From positions 2,728,001-2,792,000 of the forward strand of contig CM114274.1 in assembly GCA_050084515.1 (NCBI GenBank): DNA of 64,000 bases, in the 5' to 3' direction. Positions within the stretch are counted from its first letter, which is position 1. Every line of letters starts with the position of its first letter. Of the stretch, positions 23,204 to 34,189 are shown piece by piece. Made by a program: the position numbers and the translations under genes. This DNA is from Blasia pusilla (taxonomy: Eukaryota; Marchantiophyta; Marchantiopsida; Blasiales). The notes beneath the pieces were generated by a model. That model did not search any database. It saw only the letters and a list, made by a program, of their open reading frames with translations, and had not been told where the DNA came from.

Positions 23204-24870
23204 CAAAGTACAACTCGTATGAGGGTGAGTGCTTGGCTGCGGTGTGGGCTGTCGCACATTTCAGGTGTTACTTATTTGGGAACCCCTATACTATCATCAC
23301 TGATCATCAACCAGTGAAGTGGTTGATGGAGTGCGACAAGCTTACAGGGAAGCTTGCGAGATGGGCTCCGTTGTTGCAGGAGTATGATTTTTAGGTGTAA
23401 CATAGACTTCAGACGCTCAACCAAGATGCTGATGGGTTGAGTCGTAACCCATGCGCGAGTCAGCGAGATGCGACTGGAGCTCAATGGCATGGAGAGAGTG
23501 ACGAGGAGTCAGTGCCAAGATGGCACGCATAAGCCTATTTAGGCATGTTGGCTATGGAGAGCCAGAGTGTGGAGACTTCGATGGCGAGGTCTAGTGGAGA
23601 GTCCTTGGATCCCGAGGCTAGTGAGAAGAAGACAAGTGGTCGAGATATTCATGATGATGGAGTAGTCTTGGAGTACCTTCGTACTGGCAGCGTTGCGAGT
23701 ACCGTGGATGCTAGAGAGCGGGATCGGATCCTACAGCGGGCCAGACGGTTCTGTTGGGAGGGGACGCATGTTTTGAGGGTTTGGATGGATGGCAGAGTAT
23801 GCGTAGTGCCGCATCCTTTGCAGAGAGCACGACTAGTGCAGCATGCCCATGAGGAGTTGGGTCACTTTGGGGTGAAGCGGACGTACAGTTTGCTCCAGAT
23901 TCAGTATTGGTGGCGAGGCATGCAACTAACGTTCAGTAGTTTGTTGCCAGGTGCATGGTGTGTGATCGGGTCCGAGCATCGTTCAATGCTCCGACTCCAC
24001 AGTTACATCCATTACTGATCATGGGCTTAGGGTATAGATGGAGTTTGGATTTTGCAGGACCTATGCCTTTGACGGAGCGTCACGATCGTTATGTGTTGGT
24101 GATGGTCGAGCACTTCTCAAAGTGGATCGAGTTGGTTGCATTGCCTGACAAAGCGAGTGAGGGAGTAGCTTATGCCTTCCTTGAAAAAGTGTTGATTCAT
24201 TATGGTGCACCGGACGAGGTGTTGACAGACCAGGGTACCAAGTTTTGCGGTGAGTTCTAGGCCTTGTGTGATCAGGCCGAGGCGGAAAGATTAGCGGAGA
24301 GAGTTGTGCAGACGGTGAAGAGGGGTTTATGCAAGTATGGCTTGCAGAGAGGTCACCTAGGAGATTGGGACTTCCAGTTGCCATGGTTGGCGATGGGATA
24401 GAGATTCAGCAGGCAGGCATCCTTAGCGTCTTTTTCACCGTACTTCCTACTTTATGGCCGAGAGCCAGACTTACCTGCGGCCATTTGTCGAGATGTTGGT
24501 GAGGTGCTTGACCTTGATGACCCAGATATATGGATGCAAGCATGTTCTTAGAGGGCTGAGTTGTTTCGGAGAGTGATGCCCATGGCGTTTGAGAACTTGG
24601 CGATTGCGCAACATCAAGATACGTTGAGGTATGCGACTATCCGGGGTGGTGGTTATCGACCAACTATCCGGAGGTTTCATTAGGGAGATTATGTCTACTT
24701 GCAGCAGATGGCATCGACAACGTTGGATGTGACTACAGGACGTACTATCCTGAAAGTGCGTGACGTTTTGCCATCAGGTGTTCTCTTGCTGGAGGGACCT
24801 GATGGTATGGTATGGAAGGACCGTGTGCGTAATTGTGCGCCATGTCACCTTCCTAACATTGATGGTACAG
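23204..24870 (+). pseudogene. Family A RNase H tail and integrase (A2)
   Basis: It resumes at YNSYEGECLAAVWAVAHFR-like sequence and runs through ITDHQPVKWLM and NQDADGLSRNP. Integrase: HAHEELGHFGVKRTYSLLQIQYWW and CMVCDRVRAS complete the HHCC zinc site. RWSLDFAGPMPLTERH holds the first Asp and VLTDQGTKFCGEF the second. The region before the Glu motif (LAERVVQTVKRG) is shortened. The tail has ICRDVGEVLDLDDPD, a stop after MQACS shared with A1, and VWKDRVRNCAPCHLPN. The active-site residues are better kept than in A1, but frameshifts make it inactive. Confidence 0.85.
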
Positions 24871-24904
24871 TAGATCAGAGCTTAGCAGTAGTTCCTATAG
24901 GCTT

Positions 24905-25048
24905 GCGTTGTATGTTGTGTGGTTTTGCCCGTGGTGCGACCACGATGCTAGTCTATGATGGATGTTTGAGAGGTTGACATATGGCATGTCTGACCCCACC
25001 TCTCACTAGGGTTCCTCGGGGACGATGGATGTGTCCCAGATGTACATA
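24905..25048 (+). pseudogene. PHD finger of family A (A2)
   Basis: CMLCGFARGATTMLV-Y-DGC, then a stop in place of Trp, HMACLTPPLTRVPRGRWMCPRC and a terminal stop. One ligand (third Cys) reads Tyr; all others, including the sixth Cys lost in A1, are present. The two copies carry different lesions, so the ancestral domain was a full C4HC3 PHD finger ending the polyprotein. Confidence 0.85.
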
Positions 25049-25171
25049 GAGGAAATACTAGGTAGGTTTCGATTCCGACTTTTTCTGTGACATAGATGAT
25101 AGGAAGGCGACTAACGATGGGGCCACATGAGCACCCGGCCTTTCTGCTCTTAGCATCTTAGAGATGGATGT

Positions 25172-26191
25172 TGTCGTGCGCCTACTCTCCTTGAACATTA
25201 ATCTTGTTTGTTGCGGAAGCGTGCGTTCAGTAGGTCACGCTCTCAACGCTGATCTGCATCCAAACACGCACTTCGGTTAGTCGGGTCTTGGATCAATCAG
25301 CGGGATTACTTTCCGAGTTCTCGTCTCGGACTCTCTCTTCAAGCTCACCTTCCTAGTTTCGCGGTTTCCAACACGGGCAAGTCTCGAAAGACTTGGGACA
25401 GACTTTCTCGTCGGTTCAGGAACCTGAAACGGCGTTTCGCGCCTAGCGGTTCCAACTGTCCGATGAACATCCAATGAGTTCCTCACCAAGACTCGCACGA
25501 AGTGAATCTCGGGTTGGAATCCAAGTGTGGCGTACAAAGTCCACTCCCTTGGATCAGGTTTGGGTTTGGGTTTCGCGCCAAACTCCGTTTCATCCGTGCC
25601 TCTGAAACGCCGTTTGGCGCCCAAAGTGGGGTTTCGTTTCTGAGACATCTCAGAGAAGGTACTCCCCTTACTAGTACTTCTGGGGATCTCAGGGGCCCCC
25701 TACATTTAGGAAAGACACCGGGCCTCTCCATTGGCCCTCAACCCGATTGCTCTCTGAATCGTTTTCGGCCAATATCTCAGCTTGTACTTATGCGTTTGCT
25801 GAGATCTTTGATGCGTTGGAAGCGTCTTGAGATCAGCTTTCCAACGCGCCCTTATTTGTTCCAAACGCATCTTGGAGCTCAACGTTATGGTCCTAAACAC
25901 AGTCAGATTCTCCCAAACGCTAGTCGTGTTCCAAACTGGTTCTCACCTCTTTGGCAACCAACCTCCAAGACTCAACTCATCTCAAGTCTCGGCTCGCGTT
26001 TGGTCTAGGTTTCTTGGTCGACCACTAACGCATGAAACGCACAAACTGTTCCGCGTTTCGTCTCTTAGACTTTTCCAAGAGACTCTTCCAAACGCCTCTC
26101 CAAAGTGCAAACCTCGCGGCGTGAGTTCCTTGGAGTTTTGATGTTTCACTTGGCGCGTATTTGGTGTTGTTTGGTTATGAGGGTCACGACA
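25172..26191 (-). repeat. Solo LTR of gypsy family B, with 5-bp target duplication GATGT
   Basis: On the plus strand it starts TGTCGTGCGCCTACTCTCC and ends GGGTCACGACA. It is bounded by GATGT at 25167-25171 and 26192-26196. It matches the LTRs at 37729-38733 and 45582-46612 along its whole length. A solo LTR forms when the two LTRs of an element recombine and the inside is lost. The small reading frames inside have no meaning. Confidence 0.93.
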
Positions 26192-26261
26192 GATGTCGTG
26201 GTAGGTAGGGAGAGATGACTATATGGAGTTAGAGGGATCTAACCACCAGCTAGGGGGGCGA

Positions 26262-26388
26262 TTGGAGATATTTTGGTACTTCTTGCCTCTATGTATGGAT
26301 GCCATGAGTGAGCATGGGATCGTGTGTGTTTGTGTGTGTGTACGATGACAACGATGTATGTTGTGCAGCGATGTGTATGCGCACGACA
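26262..26388 (+). repeat. Family A 3' terminal segment (A2)
   Basis: This follows a G-rich, polypurine-like tract (AGCTAGGGGGGCGA) and runs from TTGGAGATATTTTGG to GCGCACGACA. The same segment ends the deleted derivative (to 27032) and, in part, copy A3 (38734-38794). In the last two cases host sequence follows at once, so this is the element's true right end. It is not preceded or followed by a repeat of the 5' segment as an LTR should be. Confidence 0.75.
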
Positions 26389-26390
26389 AC

Positions 26391-27032
26391 TGTCATGACT
26401 GTTAGGATAGATCAGTGGGATCTAGTAGAGCGTCTTCACGAGTAGTGGAGGACACGCCCAGGAGGTCAAGAATGACCTGGTGAGGCCCTGGAAAACTTGA
26501 GAGAGCAGGTTTCCCCTTCGTTTCGGCTCATTTGGAGCCATATAAAGAAACTTACTTTTTAGGGTAAGTTTCCATGTAGGGGATAGTTGATTTTCCACTT
26601 TGGTAAGTGGCCCTTGACCCGCTACAGCAGGTCAAGAGCCAAGGAGATGACCTGCGAGCATAGGTTATCGTTGAGAGGGCTTGGGAGAGGGAAGGGGGTA
26701 TACCTCCAAGAGAGGGAGCTTGAGAGCTCATTCTTTCTTTGTTGAACCTCTTGGCATGAGGCAGCGGAGCTATGGTCTTGCTTGCCTCATGTGTGTAACC
26801 CCAGTCTCTCATTAGGAGAGTGGGTTTGGTTTGATATTGAGAGAGACATATGAGAGTGCACACATGTGAGAACTATGGTGTTGTGAGAGAGATTGGATCT
26901 TATTTTATTGGAGATATTTTGGTACTTCTTGTCTCGTTGTTTGGATGCCATGAGTTAGCATGGGCGTGCATGTTGGTGTGTGGGTTCTGTGACAGCGATG
27001 TATGTTGTGTAGCAATGTGTATGCGCACGACA
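26391..27032 (+). mobile_element. Internally deleted family A derivative (5' segment joined to 3' segment)
   Basis: Two bases (AC) after A2 ends, TGTCATGACTGTTAGG begins again. About 515 bases of the family A 5' segment follow, then GGATCTTATTTTA joins directly to TTGGAGATATTTTGG and runs to GCGCACGACA. Everything between leader and 3' end is absent. It could be a deletion derivative with both element ends, or the element's real LTR; the 5' ends of A1-A3 argue against the latter. Confidence 0.75.
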
Positions 27033-28553
27033 GCCTTAATATAAATCAATCCCTAGCTCATTTTGATTCAACCTTACCCATGATAATTTTTGCATCTTTA
27101 GGTTGGCATAGATGTCAACCATATTCTTGAGTAAGGTAGTATAATCCTTGCCTTTCCAAGACATAACAAAAAGCATAGATGGATATTACACATATATGCG
27201 GTTGAAAGCTATTGACTTACACGGATAGCTAAAGTCAACGAAGATGTAGTGATGGATGAATTCAATGAATACCTAGAAATGGGTGATATCAACTAAGATG
27301 TATAAACTTAGGTCAGATTCTAGGGCAGATAAACGCAAGGAACAAACGAGTTTCCTAAGTTTATTCGCCACCGATTCATATTCAGTCATTGAATTCTTTC
27401 AGATTTATAAGCAATCCAACCAACATTCTCGTGCATAGATATATAGAATTTTTTTTCGAGGCTTTACCCTTTTGAGCCTTGATTGGTAATTATAGTAGTA
27501 ATGTAGCATTCAAGGGCGTTCTTATTTTCAAACCAAATTTATGATAAACATCACAAGAAAGAGAGACAAGTACCACTTTCTTTCTCTTTTGACGTCTAGG
27601 TACATGATATTATTGAACTAAGTCACTAATTTTGAAGATATTTTCCAAGTTCCACTAATCATGCCATGATATGTTTTACTCGCAATGATGCACTATTAGT
27701 TATATACCCTAAATACTGAAGTAGTAGGGGTCTAAATAATCCATTATGTTTGGGGTCATACCACTTGATTATATTCCATATGTAACCCCACGAGGTACCT
27801 CCCTAGATACACTATTTAGGATTTTGGTTGTAAAGGCCATCTTTGTGGAAAGAAGATGCCACCATGTTTTCAATCGTACAAGTTTTTTTTTCCCAATTAG
27901 TTTCTACAAAGAAAAATGAGAGTACATATATTACTTTGATAACTCATGTATATATTGCAATGCCAAAAATAGCATCACTTAGTTTAGTTGTAATAAAATC
28001 TCATTATATGAGAAAAAATTGATGTTAGCTTGACAAGTATGCAATGAAAATGTTTTTGAGTGTAAGATTAGAATATATGGATTGAATCCATTATTTTCCA
28101 TCAAGAAGAAAAAAGAACAATTTCCGTCCTTCATCAATAATTTCCCTAAAATAAAAATGGGGAAAATTGCATAGATCTTTCACATTGAGATTTTGAACTT
28201 ACTCTTGATTTCATTGGACTTGCATGATAGAGGATAACGCTAATGTATAGGTTCTATTTGCTATTGATCCTCAATATACCCACACGTAGGATCCTCAAAC
28301 ATCTTCTTACCAATCGAAAGATTGTCAACACTTTTTGACTTTTGATCAATGTTCTTAGGAGCTCCTTTCCCATACATCTTTCTATTGAATATATAGGTCT
28401 GAATTCTATACTATTTCTTCATTAGTGCACAACGTTTGACTCTAAAATTTGGCAAGCACCAACAATCTAAAGCAAATTCCAAGTCTTCCAAACACCTCAA
28501 GACTTTGTCAAGCGTATATATATCGTAACTCAATCTAAATTGTTGTTCATATC
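27033..28553 (-). mobile_element. Helitron N-terminal part, decayed (continues at 8134)
   Basis: Minus-strand reading next to the insertion gives LLKNMVDIYANLKMQKLSWVRLNQNELGIDLY, the LLQQYLVDAY...IRxNQ segment of Helitron proteins (about 27037-27170; joined to GIKDAMYR at 8134). Further up, to about 28550, the sequence is AT-rich with only faint, frame-shifting similarity, so the true 5' end is unclear. Confidence 0.65.
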
Positions 28554-28863
28554 TATTGAAGATTGAGTTACAGTCAAGCTCATGAGACACCTGGACTGCT
28601 ACATTTGGTACTCATACGAAATAGGGAAGCTTAATCTTGGTTAGTCAGTTAAGCACGATTATCCTAACTAGGGTTAGTTAATCACACTTAGTCTAACTCG
28701 AGACTATGGTTAAGGTTAGGGTTAGGATTTCTTGTATATATCCTATATAATTGAGAAGAGGATCAGCCTCCACTCATTCTCTCATTGAAAATTTTGTTCT
28801 CCATGGTGGTGTGTGTATGTGAGAGCCGTTTTCCACCAATTATGCTTGTTTAGCAGTTTTCCA
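28554..28863 (+). repeat. 5' LTR of Ty1/copia element (copia 1)
   Basis: The segment from TATTGAAGATTGAGTTACAG to TTTTCCA matches the LTR at 48073-48310. It contains GGTTAAGGTTAGGGTTAGG (not a telomere) and a TATATAA-like stretch at about 28736-28750 before GAGAAGAGG, a plausible promoter. A primer-binding site follows directly. The exact first base is uncertain because the start has drifted. Confidence 0.75.
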
Positions 28864-28865
28864 CG

Positions 28866-28877
28866 TGGTATCAAAGC
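28866..28877 (+). promoter_or_regulatory. Primer-binding site, initiator methionine tRNA type (copia 1)
   Basis: TGGTATCAAAGC differs at one base from the usual TGGTATCAGAGC complementary to plant initiator Met-tRNA. It lies just after the LTR, where minus-strand DNA synthesis is primed. Confidence 0.8.
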
Positions 28878-29382
28878 TATAAGAGAACATCACTTGAAAT
28901 TCTTGGTGTTTGAGGAGAGAAGAGAGGCAAGAGACGGCACAATGTCAGTTTGGGAGAAGGAAGTTTTATTCAGAGCTCAGTGAGTGCAGATTTCAAGTGG
29001 AGCTTTGACGGTGATAAAACTTTGGAGACGTTTTTGAAGGCTTTCCCGGCCGAATTAGTCGTCTGGTTCCACAAAAACTAGAAAAAATGCCACAACCTAG
29101 TTCTAACCATATTTTAGAGCTTGTCAAGAGCTTTCCAACACATCCAAAATTGCTCAAATTTGACATTTTGAGCTCTTGCAGTAGCAATTTCAGTGTAGGA
29201 AAGTGCAATTAATGAAGAAAAGTTGTGAAGTTTGCTCTCTACAGGCCAATTTTGACTAGTTCTTTCATACACTTGATCAATTTTGGCAAATTTCAGGTCG
29301 ATTTCTGTGTAGGAGTGGTCTATGCTTCAATTGGAGTAATAGAAAGCTTGAAATTACATTTTTGTAAGTGAAATCGTTCATC

Positions 29383-29935
29383 ATGGAGTATTCCTCAATA
29401 TCAATAATAGGCGAGAAGCTAGATAAGCAGAATTACAATGTCTGGAAGTTTTGCATGAAACAATTTCTCATGGATTAAGAACTATGGGAGCTTGTTACAA
29501 TTGATGAGGCCACGCCAAAAGTTGACTCAACAGACTTGAATGTTCACGCTTGGAACAAACACGCAAGACAAGTAGTCCACTACATTTCAAGAACAATCAG
29601 TTCGCCAATGATTGGTTACATTCAAGATGTTGATATTCCGAAGGAGACTTGGGATGCATTGGAAAAGCTATTCTAGACATCTAGAAACGCCAGAAAGCTT
29701 CAATTGAAACAAGAATTGAACGAAGTGAGGAAAGGATCGTAGAGCATCAATGATTATATTTTGAGTATCACACATATTGTTGATCAGTTGAATAGCATTG
29801 GAGTGACAATAGAAGATGATGATCTGATTTTTTTCACTCTTCAAGGTCTTCCAAAGGATTACAAGTCCTTTGAGACCTCTATCTCTATGAGAGAGAAGTA
29901 TCCAACCTTTCAAGAGTTAGTTCCTCTGTTGATCA
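29383..29935 (+). pseudogene. Copia 1 gag, first part, interrupted by family A copy A3
   Basis: From ATG at 29383 it encodes GEKLDKQNYNVWKFCMKQFLMD and then a stop at about 29478. It continues with LWELVTIDEA, HVIDIPKETWDALEKLF-like sequence, KQELNEVRKGS and LNSIGVTIEDDDLIFFTLQGLPKDYKSF, the standard copia Gag (UBN2-like) pattern. Coding breaks at LLIT at 29935, where A3 begins. It resumes at 38795, aligned without gap to copia 2 (CTGTTAATTA/GTGAAGAG). Confidence 0.85.
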
Positions 29936-32089
29936 CGATAGATCGGTGAGATCTAGTAGAGTGTCTTCAAGAGTAGTGGAGGACAGGCCTAGGAGGTCGA
30001 GGATGACCTGTTGAGGCCCCAGGAAACCTGAGAGAGAAGGTTTCTCCTTCGTTTTGGCTCATTTGGAGCATATTGAGGAACTTACTATTTTAGGTAAGTA
30101 CTATTTTGAATATATGATCGACTTTCTATTTTTGGTAAGTGGCCCTTGACCTCCTACATCAGGTCAAGAGCCAAAGAGGTGACTTGGGAGAATAGGTTAC
30201 CATGGAGAGAGCTTGGGAGAGGGGAGGGGTATATATCCCAAGGAGAGAGAGCTTGAGAGCTCATTCTCTCTTTGTTGAACCTCTTGGCATGAGGCGGCGG
30301 AGCTATGGTCCCTTACCTTGTGAGTGTAATCCAAGCCTCTCATTAGGAGAGTGGGTTTGGTTTGACATGAGAGAGAGTGCACACCTTTGAGAGCTATGGT
30401 GTGAGATTGTGTAGAGAGAGATTGGATCTTACTTTACAAAGAGAGAATGAGAGAATGAGAGAAAGAGAGAATGCGAGAATGAGAGAGCTTCATGGGGGAG
30501 CTCGCTGGTCACTCGCTATTTTTGCAGGTTGGGGACCGTGTTCCCGTTCAACGGCTCATGGGAGTGCTCATCCGAGCAAGGGTTGCTTGAATTGTTCTTT
30601 GCATTTTCCGATTTTTCGTGTGGAAGAGTGGCACGCGGAAGCACTGCCCAATTTGTGATAGGGATTGAGTATGGGGGCAGGTTGCCCCATGCCCATGCTT
30701 TTGGAAGCACCATGTTGCTTGCTGATTTGCATTTTTACAGGTTTTACATTTTTTTTGGGAGGAATCAGCACGGAAGCGCTGCCGAATGTTGGGTAGAAAA
30801 AAGAGACATTGGGCTTTACGACAATCCCTGTCAGTTTTTACTGGAATGTCCGATTCCAAATATTTTTTGATGTTGGCGTAGATTGTGAAGCTCTGCACGC
30901 TGTGCAGCAAACAATGTGCAATTTGGAGTTGGGAGCAAAACGTTATGGGCAATCTTGCAAAACTGCCATTGCTAGGCGATTTTTAGGGTTAAATTGTGCA
31001 AACCCTAAACCAACCGCCACACCGGCGGCGGCCGTCGCCGTCATAGTCACCGTCAACCGTCAATGGCCAACCGTCAATAGTCAATTGTCACCAAAGACGG
31101 TCAACCGTCACCGTCACCGTTCATTCGTCACCATCAACGTCAACTGTCACTGTTAATGGTCCACCGTCCGTTGTCCACCCTTGGTTGCCATTGCCGCCGT
31201 TACGGAGTGGAGGGTCTTCCACAACGTTCATTGATTCTCGGACTTGCGTTGCCATCACGTACTTTGTTTTGGCCGCCACCGTCATCAACGTGTGATGGCA
31301 TATGACCTCATGTTATAGTGTTTGAGTTTTTATTTCTTGCTGCTATGTTGTGATTGGTAGCCGCTCAATGACGATCGGGTACCGTGCTGTGATGCCCGTA
31401 GCCGCAACGCGCCGGCGATTGCCGCGCCGTGCTGCTCGTGGCCGCACCGCACCGTCTTGATCGCGGAGCCGCTCTGGCATTGTGGAGCAGAGTGTGGGTT
31501 TATTGTTGATTGAGGAGGGTATGCCGCCGAGTGCCGCATCCCATCATCGAGGGCCGTGCCATTCGTAGCCGTTCCGTGTCGCCTGCAACGCCGCACCATT
31601 CCGCTGGAACTGCACTGTCTATTGAGGAGTTTTGAGCAACGTTAGTACGGGAGGAGTATGACTTGCTGATTGGAGGAGTTGTCTCCACGACCGAGTTGGG
31701 TTCGAGATTCGCAGTTGCTGAAGAGCGACATCGACATGTGTTCAGGTTATCCATTCTGGTCCTTTATCCTACACGTGTGAGGGATTCTGGGATTTGGGTA
31801 GTTTATTTGGGGATATTGGGTGTGTGGATGTTGAGAGCATCATTTATGTATGTGATTTAGGGGACATAGACCTGTGTGGGATGTCCAGAAATGAGGGTAG
31901 GTTGTCGATGAGATGATAGCTTGGTCGATTTGCCGCACCTCGCCGCTTATTGCCGCACGTTACATGTCTCGGGGAGGGAGAGTGTAGATCAAGTGCCGCA
32001 TGTTTGGGATAAGTGATTGAGGGATTACTTGTGAGGCAAGAGTGATCGGGTGAGAAGGGCACGAGGGTCATCACAGCGTCCGTTCAGGA

Positions 32090-33590
32090 CTTTGAGAGGC
32101 GAGGTGGTGAACCTGAGAGTAGCTCTAGAGGTTTCACGCGGAGTGGCGTGAGGTTCCGAGGGTCTTCACTTCAGGGACCACCTCGACCTCCTTGTGTGTC
32201 ATCGTCAGACGAGGTAGAGGGTGTAGAGGAATTTTTGAGCACATCGCCACACATTGTGAGTGGTCCTACCAGTTGGGCATACGAGATGCACGACCGGGGT
32301 AGAGGACCGCGTAGGTATTTAGGTGCAGTAGGTACGATTGAGTTGCACGATTTCATAGCAAAGTTTAGGAGTTGGTGCGACTCCCAGCGGGCCAGGAACT
32401 CTAGAGAGTTCAACCCGTTTACTGCATGGAACAGTATGTTCCAGCATTTAGAGGGGGCACCCATGGACGATTACCATGAGTTTTCCCACAGATATGCCCA
32501 GGAGATTGAGGCATGGCGACTCTACTACGACCCACACTATGTGTCATGGACGGAGCCATTCCCAGATGAGGAGGAGGAGTCAGGAGAGGCTTCTTCCTCT
32601 TCCACTAGTGATGTTTTAGGAGGGGTCACTCGCACTAGAGCAGTTGCACCATCTAGTCGGGTTCGTCCTAGGTTCAACCCCGTGGTTGAGTTCTTTGCTG
32701 AGTTGAGGGCGAGCTACCAAGGGGTACGGACGGAAAAGTTGCGGAGCATCCACAACTTCCAGAGGCGCCCGGGTGAGAGTTTACGTGAGGCTTACACTCG
32801 CTTGCGCCGGTTGATCAACGTCACTCAGGGGGTGACAGAGGCTCAGGCTATCCAGTCATGGTACGCGATGCTGAACCAGACCCTGCGGCCACGGGTGTGG
32901 GAGGGGGTGATTCTTATGAACATCTCCCCTACATTGAGAGATGTTTTTAGGACCGCCGAGAACATTGAGCGCAACATGGCGGAGGAGAGCGTAGCCACCA
33001 TGGGTTCTGGGCGAGAGCAGTTGCGATTGGCTGCACCACCTGTGCAGTAACGTGGACTCCGAGATAGGTCAACTGTGGCACCACGAGCTCAGGGAGGATA
33101 TCGGGAGCCCGTGGCGCAAAGACCTGCGCCTTCATATGCGGCTCAATAGCAGCCGCCTACTATTACTTGTTGGTCATGTGGTGGAGCCCATCATCAGCGC
33201 CATTGCACTCGTTAGGGGCATGGACGTATGCCTCGGCATGGAGGAGGAGATGGTGCTGCACTAGGAGGTTATCAGTGTGACTATTGTCAGAGGTATGGTC
33301 ATACACGTGCCAGGTGTTTCAGTTTACATCCTGAGTTATGTTCGAACCGAGGGTCAGAGAGGGCACCAGAGCGAGTAGCCGGTCCGGGTGGGCCTAGAGA
33401 TCGTGCACCAGGTGATCTCGTTGGGGGACGAGGAGCTCGAGTTGCCCGACAGGGTGGTGGAGCTGCTCGTGAAGGAGGTAGAGTACCACCACCCAGACGC
33501 GCCGAGGGAGACGCCGGACGTGAGGCTGGGATGGCTGCTCAGATACAACAGCTACACGAGCATATTCCCGCTATGGCATTGAGGTAACCC
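32090..33590 (+). pseudogene. Family A gag with two zinc knuckles (A3), best preserved copy
   Basis: An open stretch of about 300 codons from about 32148 to 33048 covers the whole capsid region: IELHDFIAKFRSWCDSQRARNSREF, DDYHEFSHRYAQEIEAWRLYYD, FFAELRASYQGVRTEKLRSIH, NVTQGVTEAQAIQSWY and LMNISPTLRDVF. After a stop at 33048 and another at about 33148, the nucleocapsid follows: CWSCGGAHHQRHC (about 33170-33208, irregular spacing) and CDYCQRYGHTRARC (33275-33318, perfect CX2CX4HX4C). A Gly/Arg-rich tail follows (RAPGDLVGGRGARVARQGGG). No ATG is evident at the start. Confidence 0.85.
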
Positions 33591-34189
33591 GATGCCGGAT
33601 CCGTGGCATCGACATCATATGGAGCAGCTAGAGATCTAGAGGATTCTAGTTGGATGTGCGAGGTTGCCCAGATGGAGGCCGCCGCAGTTGTGACGCGTGG
33701 AGCAGCCGCAGAGTTGGATCCACAGCGAGGGGAAGCCAGAAAATAGACTAGGCTTCCTCAGTCTTTCACGTTGTCCGAAGCGATGAGGACCCCATTGATG
33801 GGTCCTCATCAAAGTTCCTTGAGAGTTGGTGATGATGTTGGTATGCAGGCACGGAGGGCGATGGGAGAAGCGAGTGCGACGACTCCTATTTTTTATGCTC
33901 AGAATGGGCATGTGTCGAGCACATTTTTGGGGGCGGCCACTGTTGTGTACCGCACTCCTTTATTTTATGCTCCCGATGTTATGACGTTGGGGGGTACGCC
34001 CGCCGAGGCTTTTTGGCTGGCTGCATCGCTATGTGAGCGCGGAGTTGGAGTTCTTGCATCACGTTCAGAGTTGATTGCAGAGGAGGTGATGGACCTGCCC
34101 TTGGAGCGGATGCTCGGATCGTCCACGTCAGATTCATGGCAGGCTGCGCTGCTAGAATGGCGGAGATGCGCGCTAGGCCCGCGATAGAG

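Larger units (their letters stand above)
16452..26388 (+). mobile_element. Family A retroelement, copy A2
   Basis: A2 starts TGTCATGACTG directly after A1 and ends GCGCACGACA at 26388. It keeps gag, one clean CCHC knuckle, the DSGA protease, motif I of the methyltransferase, the RNase H tail, integrase, PHD finger and the 3' terminal segment. Everything from the middle of the methyltransferase to RNase H is replaced by a minus-strand fragment of another retrotransposon (about 21611-23203), and a solo LTR of family B interrupts its 3' untranslated region. Confidence 0.88.

Noticed and set aside
28700-28730. Telomere-like repeats (GGTTAAGGTTAGGGTTAGG), also near 48235
   Set aside because: They lie inside the copia LTRs at equal positions and are too short; they are not an interstitial telomere.
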